A DNA stretch of 64,000 nt from Massilia violaceinigra (GCF_002752675.1 NZ_CP024608.1:310001-374000); one strand, 5' to 3'. Numbered from the stretch's first letter, positions 1 to 9,590 are shown. Numbers and translations: made by a program. The notes: a model not told the origin generated them from the sequence alone.

Positions 1-365
1 ACCTTCACTCCCAGGATATCCTGCTTGATGCTGAGCCGGTCGAGCGGCGCCAGGCTGCCCTTGAAGTGCTGCCGCGCCAGCGACAATTCGACCCGGTCGG
101 CCAGCCCGACGGCAATTCCGGCCGTGTCGAGCGTGTAATCCTGGGTGCGCACGCCGGTGTAGTGCGCGTTCGCGCCCCAGCTGTCGCGGCTGCCGTAGCC
201 GGTGATCAGGGCCCACGGCGTCAGGCCGCCGCCGCCGGCCCCTTCGAGCTGGCTGACACCGCCCGTCGCGCTCAGCTTGCCCATGTCGGGCCGGCCCTGT
301 CCGTACGCTCCACCCACTGCCAGATTTGCCACCAAGAACAAGCCACCCAAACGCGCCATCTGCAT
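1..365 (-). CDS. DUF3034 family protein, 3' part outside window
   Basis: The reverse strand reads from an ATG at 365 (second in-frame ATG at 359) without a stop to the window edge, so the C-terminus is missing. An AAGGAAA ribosome site lies 5 nt upstream of the first ATG. The N-terminus is a signal-peptide-like hydrophobic stretch. It is followed by TGGVSQLEGAGGGGLTPW, then GYGSRD and VRTQDYTLDTAGIAVGL, which I recognise as typical of the DUF3034 family, whose proteins look like outer-membrane or periplasmic beta proteins. The function is unknown. The gene is divergent from the sigma factor at 560, with about 195 bp between them. Confidence 0.75.
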   Translation of the reverse strand, partial: MQMARLGGLFLVANLAVGGAYGQGRPDMGKLSATGGVSQLEGAGGGGLTPWALITGYGSRDSWGANAHYTGVRTQDYTLDTAGIAVGLADRVELSLARQHFKGSLAPLDRLSIKQDILGVK

Positions 366-559
366 AGGTTTTCCTTGAATACGCTGAACAAAATGAGCCG
401 TCTCTACAATACTGCGTACGCAAGCGGCGCCCGATTGGATTCAACTATTTTGCTGTATTTTGCAAATAAGTTTGTTGTATTCTGATATGCCTTTGCGATA
501 ACCTCACCCTGCCCTCCGCGCTACGCCGCGGCCACCCGAACCCACTTTCAAGGCGCGCT

Positions 560-1150
560 GTGTCCACCGACGTCAACCCGCTCGACCCCCAGCAACTGAG
601 AATCTGGCTCCTGGCCGCCGGCAAACGCGATGGCGGCGCCTTCCGTTCTCTCTACGATGCAACTTCTCCGAAACTGTTTGGCTTCGCGCTGCGTATATTG
701 CACAAGCGCGAGCTCGCTGAAGAGGTTTTACAAGAGAGCTATGTCGCGATCTGGAACAATGCCGCCAACTACCAGAGCCATCTTGCAGCGCCGATGACCT
801 GGATGGCGACCATTGTCCGGAACAAGGCTTTCGACCACCTCCGGCGCAGCGACGTCTCGGTTGAAATCGATGCGGAACAGTTTGATAGTGAAGTCATGAA
901 TGCTCTACAGGATCCGCAAGCGACGCCGATCGAGGCCTTGCAAATGAGTGGCGATGCGAAAGCGCTGGCGTGGTGCATGTCCGCGCTGGAAGGGATGCAT
1001 CGCCAGGTCGTTGCGCTGGCCTATTACCACGACCTGTCGCACAGCGAAGTGGCCGAGCAGATGAAACTACCAGTCGGAACCGTGAAAACCTGGATCAGGC
1101 GCAGTCTTGAAAAACTGCGCACCTGCCTCGCGAAACGGGAGCAAACATGA
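560..1150 (+). CDS. ECF-type RNA polymerase sigma factor
   Basis: The protein has 196 residues and starts with GTG. Region 2 lies at about residues 22-95 (helices with LAEEVLQESYVAIW and TWMATIVRNKAFDHLRR). Region 4 lies at about 130-190 (helix-turn-helix SHSEVAEQMKLPVGTVKTW). There is no region 1 or 3, as in group IV (ECF) sigma factors of the SigK type. It overlaps the next gene by 4 bp (ATGA), so the sigma factor and its membrane-anchored anti-sigma factor are probably translationally coupled. The signal that releases it is not visible here. AAGG about 7 nt before the GTG supports this start. Confidence 0.92.
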   Translation: MSTDVNPLDPQQLRIWLLAAGKRDGGAFRSLYDATSPKLFGFALRILHKRELAEEVLQESYVAIWNNAANYQSHLAAPMTWMATIVRNKAFDHLRRSDVSVEIDAEQFDSEVMNALQDPQATPIEALQMSGDAKALAWCMSALEGMHRQVVALAYYHDLSHSEVAEQMKLPVGTVKTWIRRSLEKLRTCLAKREQT

Positions 1151-1851
1151 ACATCCGACATAACATCGTCCTGCGCCAGAAACTGGCGGCGGAATACGTG
1201 CTGGGCACGCTCAGGGGCGGCGCGCGGCGCCGTTTCGAGGGCTGGCTGCACCAGGATGCGGACCTGCGCAACATCACCGCGCAGTGGCAGCAGCGCCTGG
1301 CGCCCATGGCCGAATTCGCCGGCGACGTGCAACCGCCGAAAAGCGTGTGGAGCGGCATCGAACGGCGCCTGAAGCTCAAGCCGAGCGCAGCTGCCGGCTG
1401 GCGCTTCTGGCTCAATGAAAACCTGGCGTTCTGGCGCAGCCTGGGCATGGTCTCGACCGCGATGGCGGCCTTGCTGCTGGTGGTGGTGCTGACCAATCGT
1501 CCGGTCGATGCGCCGGTGATTTCCTACGTGGCCACGCTGAGCGACGACAAGGCGCAAACCGCCATGGTGCTCACCGCCGACCGCAAGCACCGCGCGCTCG
1601 ATGCGCGGGTGGTGGGCGGCGACCTGGTTGCGGCGGACAAGAGCCTGCATCTGTGGGCGGTGCCCAAGTCGGGCAAGCCGCGCTCGCTGGGCGTGCTGGC
1701 CGACAACCGGGGCAAGTTCGCCTTGCCGGATAACGCGATCAGCGATGATGTCGCGGTGCTGGCGGTGACGCTGGAGCCGAAAGGCGGCTCGCCGGACCCG
1801 AACGGGCCGACCGGACCGATTGTGTATAAAGGTCATTGGGTGAGGTTGTAA
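1147..1851 (+). CDS. Membrane-anchored anti-sigma factor (RskA-like)
   Basis: The protein has 234 residues. An N-terminal cytosolic part (AAEYVLGTLRGGARRRFEGW) resembles the sigma-binding domain of RskA/anti-sigma-K proteins. One membrane helix follows at about 98-117 (TAMAALLLVVVLTN), then a periplasmic domain with the RskA pattern (LHLWAVPKSGKPRSLGVL, AVTLEPKGGSPDPNGPTGPI). It should hold the upstream ECF factor inactive until its periplasmic part senses a stimulus or is proteolysed; that is family knowledge. The 4-bp overlap with the sigma gene supports the pairing. Confidence 0.9.
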   Translation: MNIRHNIVLRQKLAAEYVLGTLRGGARRRFEGWLHQDADLRNITAQWQQRLAPMAEFAGDVQPPKSVWSGIERRLKLKPSAAAGWRFWLNENLAFWRSLGMVSTAMAALLLVVVLTNRPVDAPVISYVATLSDDKAQTAMVLTADRKHRALDARVVGGDLVAADKSLHLWAVPKSGKPRSLGVLADNRGKFALPDNAISDDVAVLAVTLEPKGGSPDPNGPTGPIVYKGHWVRL

Positions 1852-1878
1852 GCGCGGAGAAATCCCGCTATTTTCCTG

Positions 1879-1911
1879 GCCGTCGTTTTTGCCGGTGGCA
1901 GAAACGACGGC
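1879..1911. terminator. Hairpin between convergent genes
   Basis: A perfect 10-bp stem (GCCGTCGTTT at 1879-1888 and AAACGACGGC at 1902-1911) with a 13-nt loop lies between the converging anti-sigma gene and globin gene. The downstream T-run is poor, so the terminator role is inferred from position. Confidence 0.45.
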
Positions 1912-1947
1912 GCGTGCTTTAACGCGATGCTAATCGGCGGGTCCGGC

Positions 1948-2379
1948 TCACTTCGTCACAATCTCCTTCTGCATCGGCGCCAGCCTGGCCACCAGCTTGT
2001 TCTGCACCGCCGGCGCGATGCCGTTCTTGTCCATCGCTGCCTGCAAGTCCTCGGCCAGTGCATTGAACTGCGCATTGGTGATGTTCAGGCCGTCATGGAT
2101 CTCCTTCATGTCCTTGCCCTTGTACTTGCACGGGCCGCCGGCAAGTTCGCAGAACTGCTCTTCCAGCCGCATCGACAAATTCTTCAGGTCGGTATCCCTG
2201 AACGATTCCTTGATGCGCGCATCGGCCATGATCATCGGTACGAAAGTGTCCACGATCTTCTTGATCCCGCTCTGGCCGCCCAGCCCCTGGTACGTCGTGT
2301 CGTCGGTGGCCGGGCGGTGCGCGCAGCCGCTGGCCAGCGCCAGCGTGCCAATGCAAAAAAGCCGAGTCAGCGTTTTCAT
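1948..2379 (-). CDS. Group 1 truncated hemoglobin with lipoprotein signal
   Basis: The protein has 143 residues counted from the ATG at 2379. It starts with a lipoprotein signal (LALASGC, acylated Cys at about residue 19). A two-over-two globin follows (YQGLGGQSGIKKIVDTF, then MADARIKESF, then EIHDGLNI with the likely proximal His at about 95). Such globins bind heme and ligands such as O2 or NO. The lipobox would place this one on the periplasmic side, which is less common than cytosolic trHbs. A longer reading frame from 2430 is possible, but it would hide the signal peptide. The gene sits alone and converges on the anti-sigma gene. Confidence 0.85.
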   Translation of the reverse strand: MKTLTRLFCIGTLALASGCAHRPATDDTTYQGLGGQSGIKKIVDTFVPMIMADARIKESFRDTDLKNLSMRLEEQFCELAGGPCKYKGKDMKEIHDGLNITNAQFNALAEDLQAAMDKNGIAPAVQNKLVARLAPMQKEIVTK

Positions 2380-2463
2380 TCTCGAATCCGGTCGTGGTGA
2401 AAGACTATCAAACTTAGCAATGAATCGCATTCATCGCAACCGGTGTGCCGCAAAACCACACGC

Positions 2464-4749
2464 TCAGCCGGCGCCGGACGCCAGCGCCCGGTCCACCGCG
2501 GCGCTGAAGGCGTCGATGTCGATCGGTTTGGTCAGATAGGCAAAAAAACCGGCGGCGATGCTGCGCTGGACGTCGCGCTCCATCGCATTCGCACTCAGTG
2601 CGATCACGGGAATGTGCGCCGTGCGCGGGTCGGCGCGCAACTGGCGCTGCGCCTCGTGTCCATCCATGCCGGGCAGGTTGATGTCCATCAGGATGACCTG
2701 CGGCAGGTAGCTCTGCGCCAGGGCGATGCCGAGTTCGGCACTGGGTGCGGAAATGAGCGCCAGGTCGGGCCGGAAGCCGACGATTTCTTCCACCAGCAGG
2801 AGGTTGGCGGGATTGTCTTCCACGTACAGCAGGGTCGCCACCTTCGGATCGCTTGACGGCGCCGCCGGCGGCACGCGCGGCGCGGCCACGGCCGGGCTCT
2901 GGCCGAGCCCGGTGTTGATGCTCAGGTCGAGCTCGATCCAGAACACGCTGCCGATGCCGGCCGTGCTCGACACGCCCATGGTGCCGCCCATCAGCTCGAC
3001 CAGGCGCTTGGTCACCACCAGCCCGATGCCGGTGCCTTCTTCGCTGCCGCCTTCCTGGCCGAGCCGGTTGAACGGCTGGAACAGGGCGCTCAGCTGGTCG
3101 GGACGCAAGCCCTTGCCTGTATCCTGCACCGACATGCGCACCCGGGACGGGCCGATCAGGTTGGCATTGACCACCACCACCCCTTGCTCGCGGTTGTACT
3201 TGATGGCGTTCGACAGCAGGTTGAGCATGATCTGCTTGAGCCGCGTATGGTCGGCCACCACCACCAGCGCTTCCGGCTTCGGAAACACCATGCGGATGCC
3301 GCGCTGGGTGGCGCTGTCGCCGACCATCGCCTGCACTTCATCGAGCAGGCCGGAGAGAATCACCGCTTCGAGCGAGACGCTCAGGGTGCCCGATTCGATC
3401 TTGGCCAGGTCGAGGATTTCGTTAATCAAGGTCAGCAGGTGCTCGCCCGCCGTGAGGATGTTGCGCACGAAATTGCGCTTTTGCTGGGCGGTCGAGGGCA
3501 GCGACTCGTTGGCCAGCAATTGGGTGAAGCCGAGAATGGCGTTGAGCGGGGTGCGCAGTTCGTGCGACATGCTGGTCAGGAACAAGTCCTTGGCCTGGTT
3601 GGCGCGTTCGAGTTCGACCTTCTTGTCGTTCAGGGCGCGCTCGATGCGCTTGCGGTCGGTAATGTCGCGGATCGCCGACGACACCAGCACCCCCTCCTCG
3701 GTTTCCAGCGGCGACAGGCTGATCTCGACCGGAAACTCGGTGCCGTCGCGGCGCAAGCCGTACAGTTCCAGTCCAGCGCCCATCGAGCGCGGGCGCGGGC
3801 CGGCCGAAAAGCTGGTGCGGAAATGCGGATGCTGTTCGGCAAAACGCTGCGGGATCAGGATCTCGACCTTCTTGCCGAGCAACTCGGCGCGCGGATAGCC
3901 GAACAGTTTTTCGGTCTGGGAATTGACCAGCACGATTTCGCCATCGCGGTTGACGATCACGATCGCGTCCGGCGCCGATTCGAGCAGGCCGCGGAATTTC
4001 TGCTCGGCCTTCTTGCGCTCGCTGACATTGCGGATCGCGCTGATGACAAAGGCGCCGGCGTCGGTGCTGATCGGCGACAGGCTGATCTCGACCGGGAACG
4101 CGACCTGGTCCTTGCGCACGCCGTACAGCTCCAGCCCGGCGCCCATGGTACGGGTGCGCGACTGCTCGAAGTAGCGCGAGCGGTGGCCCACGTGGCCATG
4201 CTGGAAACGGGCCGGCAGCAGCACCTCGATCAGCTTGCCGTTCAGTTCCCCCGGCGCGTAACCGAACAGGCGTTCGGCCTGGGCATTGGCCAGCACGATG
4301 GTGCCGGTCGGGTTGGCCATGATGATGCTGTCCGGGGTCGATTCGAGCAGGTCGCGAAACTTCGCTTCGATCAGCAGGGCGTCGCGCGCCGCCTTGGCCT
4401 GCGTCATGTCGCGCTGGCTCGACAGGATGTAGGCGACCTTGCCGTGCTCGTCGTGGATGGCCTTGTCGGAGGCGTCGACGTAGATCAGTGCGCCATCCTT
4501 GCGGCGCCGCAGCGTTTCGTAGTCGAACACACCGCACTCCGCGATCTGGTGCTCCGCTTCGCCATTGAGCTCCGTCGTGCCGGGCAGCGCGATCAGCTCG
4601 CGCAGATCGCGCCCCAGCGCTTCGTCGCTGGTGTAGCCGAAGATGCGTTCGGCGCCGTTGGTCCAGCGCAGCACGGTGTGGCCCGGCGTGATGACAATCA
4701 CCCCGCCAGGGGCCTCGGTGAGTATGAGCTGATCGAAGTCGATGGGCAT
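2464..4749 (-). CDS. Triple-PAS hybrid sensor histidine kinase
   Basis: The protein has 761 residues and no membrane segment. Three PAS domains lie at about 10-115, 130-245 and 253-370; the last two contain nearly the same phrases ([17 protein letters not shown]), so they are internal duplicates. HisKA has its phospho-acceptor His at about 395 ([16 protein letters not shown]). The ATPase domain follows ([35 protein letters not shown]). A C-terminal receiver carries Asp in [11 protein letters not shown], at about 690. It is a soluble sensor probably responding to redox, light or small ligands through PAS. No output regulator lies beside it, so the partner is unknown. Confidence 0.93.
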   Translation of the reverse strand: MPIDFDQLILTEAPGGVIVITPGHTVLRWTNGAERIFGYTSDEALGRDLRELIALPGTTELNGEAEHQIAECGVFDYETLRRRKDGALIYVDASDKAIHDEHGKVAYILSSQRDMTQAKAARDALLIEAKFRDLLESTPDSIIMANPTGTIVLANAQAERLFGYAPGELNGKLIEVLLPARFQHGHVGHRSRYFEQSRTRTMGAGLELYGVRKDQVAFPVEISLSPISTDAGAFVISAIRNVSERKKAEQKFRGLLESAPDAIVIVNRDGEIVLVNSQTEKLFGYPRAELLGKKVEILIPQRFAEQHPHFRTSFSAGPRPRSMGAGLELYGLRRDGTEFPVEISLSPLETEEGVLVSSAIRDITDRKRIERALNDKKVELERANQAKDLFLTSMSHELRTPLNAILGFTQLLANESLPSTAQQKRNFVRNILTAGEHLLTLINEILDLAKIESGTLSVSLEAVILSGLLDEVQAMVGDSATQRGIRMVFPKPEALVVVADHTRLKQIMLNLLSNAIKYNREQGVVVVNANLIGPSRVRMSVQDTGKGLRPDQLSALFQPFNRLGQEGGSEEGTGIGLVVTKRLVELMGGTMGVSSTAGIGSVFWIELDLSINTGLGQSPAVAAPRVPPAAPSSDPKVATLLYVEDNPANLLLVEEIVGFRPDLALISAPSAELGIALAQSYLPQVILMDINLPGMDGHEAQRQLRADPRTAHIPVIALSANAMERDVQRSIAAGFFAYLTKPIDIDAFSAAVDRALASGAG

Positions 4750-4902
4750 CCGGGGTTCTCTGGCTGGTGGACAGTGGTACCGGAAGGGGGTCGACCCGCC
4801 GCCCCCGGCGTCAGGCCATGATGCACTTTTTCAGGTAATTGTCAAACGGAAGTTGCTAGATTTAAAACTTCCAGTTCGCAATGACGTAAAACCATGCCGC
4901 CC

Positions 4903-5328
4903 TTACTTCGGATACAAAATCATCTGGGTGCAGCGGAACAGGGCGATGGTCTTGCCGTTGGCTTCATTGGTGACCACCACATCCCACACCTGGGTGGTTT
5001 TGCCGAGGTGGGCCGCCTTGGCCACGCAGGCAATCGCCCCGTCGCGCGCGGTGCCCAGGTGGTTCGACTTGATTTCAATGGTGGTGAAGCTGTTCGCCCC
5101 TTGCGGCAGGTTGGCCACGCAGGCGTAGCCGGCGGCGGTATCGGCCAGGGTGATGACGGTGCCGGCATGCAGAAAACCGTTGGGCGCGAGCAAGTGCGGC
5201 TTCACTTCCAGGCGCGCCGCCACTTCGCCGCCGCCGACCCGGGTGATTTCCACGCCCAAGTAACCGGGAAGCGTGCCGGCGCCGAAACTGTTCATCGATT
5301 CAGGGGTAAACTGCTGCTGCGTGCTCAT
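4903..5328 (-). CDS. PaaI-type hotdog-fold thioesterase
   Basis: The protein has about 141 residues from ATG 5328, preceded by GGAAA; two ATGs further upstream (5343, 5358) are in frame. The single hotdog domain contains the PaaI/YbgC-like segment NGFLHAGTVITLADTAAGYA and the later strands TIEIKSNHLGTARDG and TQVWDVVV. Members hydrolyse acyl-CoA thioesters as oligomers, and the substrate cannot be read from the sequence. It diverges from the DUF1287 gene with about 75 bp between them. The 150 bp downstream of it hold only a weak 7-bp hairpin (4848-4872). Confidence 0.85.
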   Translation of the reverse strand: MSTQQQFTPESMNSFGAGTLPGYLGVEITRVGGGEVAARLEVKPHLLAPNGFLHAGTVITLADTAAGYACVANLPQGANSFTTIEIKSNHLGTARDGAIACVAKAAHLGKTTQVWDVVVTNEANGKTIALFRCTQMILYPK

Positions 5329-5402
5329 GGCGTTTCCGTTCATGATTGAAATAAGCACGATTGTACGTTTTTCTTCCCCGCCCGGTTACCAGAGGTCCGA
5401 TC

Positions 5403-6035
5403 TTGAAAAAACTTGTTTTAACGCTGCGGTATCTGCCCGTGCTGCTGCCCGTGCTGCTGAACATGCCGCTGCCCGCCTCGGCGCAGAACGCCACCCCGGT
5501 GCGCCTGGTCGACGCGGCGCGCGCCCAGATCGGCGTGACCACCCAATACAACGGACGCTACGAGCGCATCGCCTATCCCGGCGGCGACGTGCCGCTCGAG
5601 CGCGGCGTGTGCACCGACGTGGTGATCCGCGCCTACCGCAAGGTTGGCGTGGACTTGCAGGAACTGGTGCACAAGGACATGAAGAAAGCTTGGGATGCCT
5701 ATCCGCACCTGTGGCAACTCAAGCGCCCCGATCCGAATATCGACCATCGCCGCGTGCCCAACCTGGCCACCTATTTCAAGCGCCACGGCAAGGCCATGAC
5801 GCCCTCGCGCGATGGCGCCGCCTACCAGGCGGGCGACATCGTCACCTGGATGCTGCCGGGTAACCTGCCGCACATCGGCATCGTGGCCGGCCAGCGCAGC
5901 GGCGCCGGGGTGCCGCTGGTGATCCACAACATCGGCAACGGCACCCAGATCGAGGATCGCCTGTTCGCCTATCCTCTCACCGGGCACTACCGCTGGAACC
6001 CGGACGCCAAGCCGGCGCTCAGCGCAGCCCGGTGA
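5403..6035 (+). CDS. DUF1287 family exported protein
   Basis: I chose the TTG at 5403 because AGAGG lies just before it and it gives a clean signal peptide (KKLVLTLRYLPVLLPVLL ... ASA). The upstream TTG at 5361 would add 14 unlikely residues. The mature part shows the DUF1287 pattern: DAARAQIGVTTQYNGRY, GVCTDVVIRAYR with a conserved Cys, and GDIVTWMLPGNLPHIGIV with a conserved His. That Cys/His arrangement recalls the NlpC/P60-like fold, so a periplasmic peptidase or amidase is possible but unproven. Its end overlaps the converging DUF4139 gene by 17 bp. Confidence 0.82.
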   Translation: MKKLVLTLRYLPVLLPVLLNMPLPASAQNATPVRLVDAARAQIGVTTQYNGRYERIAYPGGDVPLERGVCTDVVIRAYRKVGVDLQELVHKDMKKAWDAYPHLWQLKRPDPNIDHRRVPNLATYFKRHGKAMTPSRDGAAYQAGDIVTWMLPGNLPHIGIVAGQRSGAGVPLVIHNIGNGTQIEDRLFAYPLTGHYRWNPDAKPALSAAR

Positions 6036-7608
6036 CCGATCCTTCCTTCGGATAGTCGATCCGGTACTCGACCTGGAACTTGGCGGTCGCGCCCGGCGCG
6101 AGCGTCTTTTTCCAGGCGACCACACCGCGCCGCTGTTCCCAGGTGTCGGTGAACGGTTTCGGATCGAACACTGCCTCGACCTTGACTTCCTCGGCCGTGC
6201 TGACGGGCGAGGAATCGAACACCAGCAGCTCGACCGGTGTCTTGTGGCGGTTGACCAGGGTGAACACATCGGCGCGCACGCTGGTGGCGCGGCCGCCGAA
6301 CATGCCCTTGCTGCCGGTCTTGCCGGCGACCGGATCGAGCGAGACCTTGACCAGGTCGTCGCGCCCGAACGAGAACAGGGCGCGCTCCCCCTCCTGCAGA
6401 TTCCACTGGGTGGCGCCGATATAACCGCCATCGCGGAACAGCTGCATGCTGCCGGCCGGCCACACGCCTTCCGGACGGGCCGCTTCGGCCATGACGATGG
6501 CAAATTTTTCCAGGCGCGGCGTCACGCGCAGATGCTGGGTGACCGGCAGCGCCAGGGTCGACAGCACGACCGAGGTGGCGCGTCCGTCGGCGGCCAGGTT
6601 GACCCGGCCCGGCACCTCGAATTCGGTGGAGAACACGCCCTGCATCTCGGCGACCTCGTCATCGTCGCGCTTGACGGCGTTGGCGGTGATCTGCACCTTT
6701 TCCCTCCTGTCCATTGCCATCATCGGCGCTGGCGCCGGCGCATAGGCCCGCATGCTCTCGGGCGCTTGCGGCGGACGGTAGCCCAGCAGCCACGGCTGCG
6801 GCTCGCGCCCCGTGGGCGACAGGCGCGGCTGGCTGGTCGAGAGGGTCAGCTTGACGTTGCTCCAGTCTTCCCCGGTGGTTTGCGAGATCGTGGCGAGCCG
6901 TTCCAGGTCGACCCGGGAAGCGGCCGAGTCGAGGCTGGCGCGGTAGCCCGGCTTCCAGCCGGCATTGTCGCGCTGGTAGCTGACCGTGAGGGTGCCGGCC
7001 TTGGCCGCGGACAGGCGCACCACCAGGCTACGCACATCCTTGTTCTCCGACTGCAAACCCGCCAGGTCGCGCTCCATGGCCTCGATTTTCTTGTCGAGCT
7101 CACGCTGCTGCACGGCCAGCTTCTGGATCTTGATCAGCGCCTCGCTGGCGCCGCGTCCCAGCGTATCGATCACGCCGGCCAGCGCCTTGCCATTGTCCGG
7201 CCCCTGGGCCTTGGCGCCCTCGGGGGCGCCGCCGTTGTAGCGTTCCAGGTAGCCCTTGACGATCGCGGCCGACTTGGCTTCGGCTTCGAGCATGGCGCGC
7301 TGGTCCTTGAGGCGCTCGATGCTGCCTTGCAGCTGGGCCCCGGCCGGGTTGACCGCTTCGCTGCCGGCGTTGACGCGCGAGACCACGTCGGCCACGCGGA
7401 TACCGGAAGCGGCTTGCACGCGCACGGTTTCCACGTTGAAATTAGCGGGCAAGCCGTCGATGACGACTTCGGTGGCGCCGGCGGCGACCTGGGCGGTGCG
7501 CACCACGGTGGCGCTGCCGGGATACAGGGTGACGGCCGTGACCGGCGCGTTGGTGGCCATGCAGGCGGGACTCAGCAAGGCGAGGGCGGCAAGGATGGGG
7601 TAACGCAT
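6019..7608 (-). CDS. DUF4139 domain protein (MuiA-like)
   Basis: The protein has about 529 residues from ATG 7608 (GAAAGG upstream). It has a signal peptide (MRYPILAALALLSPACMA), an N-terminal DUF4140-like beta part (VTAVTLYPGSATVVRTAQV), a coiled coil at about 95-180 (LDKKIEAMERDLAGLQSEN) and a C-terminal DUF4139 beta domain (VSYQRDNAGWKPGYRASL, GEDWSNVKLTLST, VEYRIDYP). Proteins of this layout include MuiA, named as a mucoidy inhibitor, but the biochemical role is unknown. The family usually acts outside the cytoplasm. Confidence 0.88.
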   Translation of the reverse strand: MRYPILAALALLSPACMATNAPVTAVTLYPGSATVVRTAQVAAGATEVVIDGLPANFNVETVRVQAASGIRVADVVSRVNAGSEAVNPAGAQLQGSIERLKDQRAMLEAEAKSAAIVKGYLERYNGGAPEGAKAQGPDNGKALAGVIDTLGRGASEALIKIQKLAVQQRELDKKIEAMERDLAGLQSENKDVRSLVVRLSAAKAGTLTVSYQRDNAGWKPGYRASLDSAASRVDLERLATISQTTGEDWSNVKLTLSTSQPRLSPTGREPQPWLLGYRPPQAPESMRAYAPAPAPMMAMDRREKVQITANAVKRDDDEVAEMQGVFSTEFEVPGRVNLAADGRATSVVLSTLALPVTQHLRVTPRLEKFAIVMAEAARPEGVWPAGSMQLFRDGGYIGATQWNLQEGERALFSFGRDDLVKVSLDPVAGKTGSKGMFGGRATSVRADVFTLVNRHKTPVELLVFDSSPVSTAEEVKVEAVFDPKPFTDTWEQRRGVVAWKKTLAPGATAKFQVEYRIDYPKEGSVTGLR

Positions 7609-7885
7609 GGTGTGCCTTTCAAACAGGGATAAGGAAGACGGTTGGAACATGAAACGGATGGCGGCGGCAAACAGGGTTAAACCGCCCCGTGAACGTGTGC
7701 GAGTATCATATTTACAACATGATAGCTCAGCGAAACGTACGACTTGCAACGCGTGCACGCCTCGGTTAGGCTGTCGACGACATTTTCATCAAGAAATAAT
7801 AATTGCAGCTAACCCACAAAACGATCAAGCGCTGGGCGATCCGTTGGCCGGTGCTGCATTCACTCCCCTATAACAAGGACGTTTC

Positions 7886-8464
7886 ATGACTGCCGTTTTT
7901 CGCCTCACCTCTCTCGTCGCTGCCGCCGTCCTGGCCGTGCAACTGTCCGGCTGCGTGCAGTTCAGCATGGCCGTGCCGGCGGCTACGCGGGGCAATACGG
8001 TCAAACTGTACAATGCCAATTTTGACAAGGTCGCCGTCGGCAGCTTCACCTTCGACGCCAGCAAGGATCCCGCCCTCGACAAGAGCCACAGCGTCCGCCT
8101 CGGCGTGCTGTCCGCGCCAGGGGGCTCGTTCGCGCAATACCTGGGCAACACGCTCAAAGCCGACCTGCTGGCGGCCAGCCTGCTCGACGCCAACGCCCCG
8201 ACGGTCATCACCGGCACCCTGACGCTGAACCGCGTGGATGCACCGGTCGGTGCCGGCAAGGGCGTGCTGGCCGCGCGCTTTGTTGTCACCCGGGCCGGCG
8301 CGGTGCGTTACGACCACGAACTCAAGGTCGAGTCGAGCTGGAATTCGCCGATCGCGGCTGCGACCGCAGTCCCGCAGGCCACGCGTGAATATGAACGGCT
8401 GTACAGCGACCTGGTCGGCGAGCTGCTGGATGACGACAAATTCCGTGCGGCCATCTCAAAGTAG
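7886..8464 (+). CDS. Hypothetical lipoprotein
   Basis: The protein has 192 residues and starts with a lipoprotein signal ending in AVQLSGC. The remaining 170 residues have a mixed alpha/beta look (VKLYNANFDKVAVGSFTF, LLDANAPTVITGTLTLNRVD). They resemble small outer-membrane lipoproteins of the YajG/LptE-like group, but I recognise no defining motif. The gene stands alone between the divergent DUF4139 gene and the convergent LysR gene. ACAAGGACG about 7 nt before the ATG is a good ribosome site. Confidence 0.75.
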   Translation: MTAVFRLTSLVAAAVLAVQLSGCVQFSMAVPAATRGNTVKLYNANFDKVAVGSFTFDASKDPALDKSHSVRLGVLSAPGGSFAQYLGNTLKADLLAASLLDANAPTVITGTLTLNRVDAPVGAGKGVLAARFVVTRAGAVRYDHELKVESSWNSPIAAATAVPQATREYERLYSDLVGELLDDDKFRAAISK

Positions 8465-8492
8465 CGTGTCACAGCGCCGTAAGAAGTCGTCG

Positions 8493-8516
8493 AAACGCCT
8501 GCGTCCGCAGGCGTTT
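8493..8516. terminator. Bidirectional hairpin terminator
   Basis: AAACGCCTGCG (8493-8503) and its exact complement (8506-8516) form an 11-bp stem with AAA/TTT ends, between the lipoprotein gene and the converging LysR gene. Position and symmetry suggest it serves both. Confidence 0.6.
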
Positions 8517-8522
8517 GCGCAT

Positions 8523-9464
8523 TCAGGCAGCGACGTGTTCGTGCGCGGCCAGCGCCCTTTCCCAGTACGGTGGCGTGCCCACATGGTCGCGCAGGTAAGC
8601 GATGAACAGTTGCGCCTTGACCGGATGCGAGCGCCCCGGCAAGCGCACAGCGTGGATGCCGTCGGTCACCCTTTCCTCCCCCTGGCTCGCGGGACCGAAC
8701 AGCGGCACCAGCTGGCCGGCGACCAGCGCCTCGCTGGCCAGCCAGCTCGGCAGATGGGCGACGCCGGCGCCGCCGATGGCCGCGTCCAGCATAAAGTCGA
8801 CATCGTCGCTGCGCAGGGAGCCGCTGACCGGCAAGGGTTTGTTGCGGTTGACGCCATCGAAGCTCCACCAGCAAGCCAGCGCGCTGCGGCTGACGTAGCT
8901 CATGCAATTGTGATCGAGCAAGTCCAGCGGGGTGGCCGGCGTGCCACGGCGCGCCAGGTAGGTCGGGCTGGCACAGGCAATGCGGCGGCGCGGCGCCAGG
9001 TACGTCGCCAGCAGGTCGCTGTCGGGCAGGGGGGCGAGGCGGATCGCCACATCGACGCGCTGGGCCGACAGGTCGACCACATCGTCGTTCAGTTGCAGTT
9101 CCAGTTCCATCAGCGGATAGCGGTGCAGGAACTCGCCCACGGCCGGGGCGATATGGCGCCGCCCGAAGGCGCGCGGCGCGGTGACGGTGAGCACGCCGCG
9201 CGGCTCGGGATCGACCGCGGTGACGGCCGCCTTCGCTTCAGCCAGCTCGGCCACCAGATGGCGCGCGCGCGGCAGGAAGCGCTCGCCGGCATCGGTCAGC
9301 AGCACCAGGCGCGAACTGCGCACGAACAGCCGGGCGCCGACTTCCTCTTCCAGCCAGTCGATCCGGCGCGACACCGACGAGACCGCCAGCTGCAAAGTCT
9401 TGGCGGCGCGCGACAGATTGCCGGTGTCGACCACGGTCAGGAAACAGTGCAGGGCGTCGAACAT
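8523..9464 (-). CDS. LysR-family transcriptional regulator
   Basis: The protein has 313 residues. The N-terminal winged HTH (FDALHCFLTVVDTGNLSRAAKTLQLAVSSVSRRI) covers about residues 2-60, and a LysR substrate-binding domain covers about 90-300 (GVLTVTAPRAFGRRHIAP, YPLMELELQLNDDVVDL). It diverges from the exported metallo-hydrolase gene at 9591 over 126 bp holding two palindromes. By the usual LysR arrangement it probably regulates that gene and itself. The effector is not deducible. Confidence 0.92.
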   Translation of the reverse strand: MFDALHCFLTVVDTGNLSRAAKTLQLAVSSVSRRIDWLEEEVGARLFVRSSRLVLLTDAGERFLPRARHLVAELAEAKAAVTAVDPEPRGVLTVTAPRAFGRRHIAPAVGEFLHRYPLMELELQLNDDVVDLSAQRVDVAIRLAPLPDSDLLATYLAPRRRIACASPTYLARRGTPATPLDLLDHNCMSYVSRSALACWWSFDGVNRNKPLPVSGSLRSDDVDFMLDAAIGGAGVAHLPSWLASEALVAGQLVPLFGPASQGEERVTDGIHAVRLPGRSHPVKAQLFIAYLRDHVGTPPYWERALAAHEHVAA

Positions 9465-9482
9465 GGGCAGGGCTCCGGTGGG

Positions 9483-9541
9483 TTTGCGTGCAACGCAAAG
9501 ATAGTTTGCACATTGCCATATTGTTCCGCGTTGTGCAACGC
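9483..9541. promoter_or_regulatory. Two palindromes in the LysR/hydrolase divergent promoter
   Basis: TTTGCGT-GCA-ACGCAAA (9483-9499) is a perfect 7-bp inverted repeat, and GCGTTG-TG-CAACGC (9528-9541) is a second one about 30 bp away. They lie between divergent genes and are good candidates for paired LysR recognition and activation sites. Confidence 0.55.
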
Positions 9542-9590
9542 TGCATACTGCTGCTTAGTATTTTCCCATCACCCTGACCCGAAAGACGCC

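Noticed and set aside
3184..4821. Long forward open frame opposite the hybrid kinase
   Set aside because: Repeats in it only mirror the duplicated PAS domains on the other strand.
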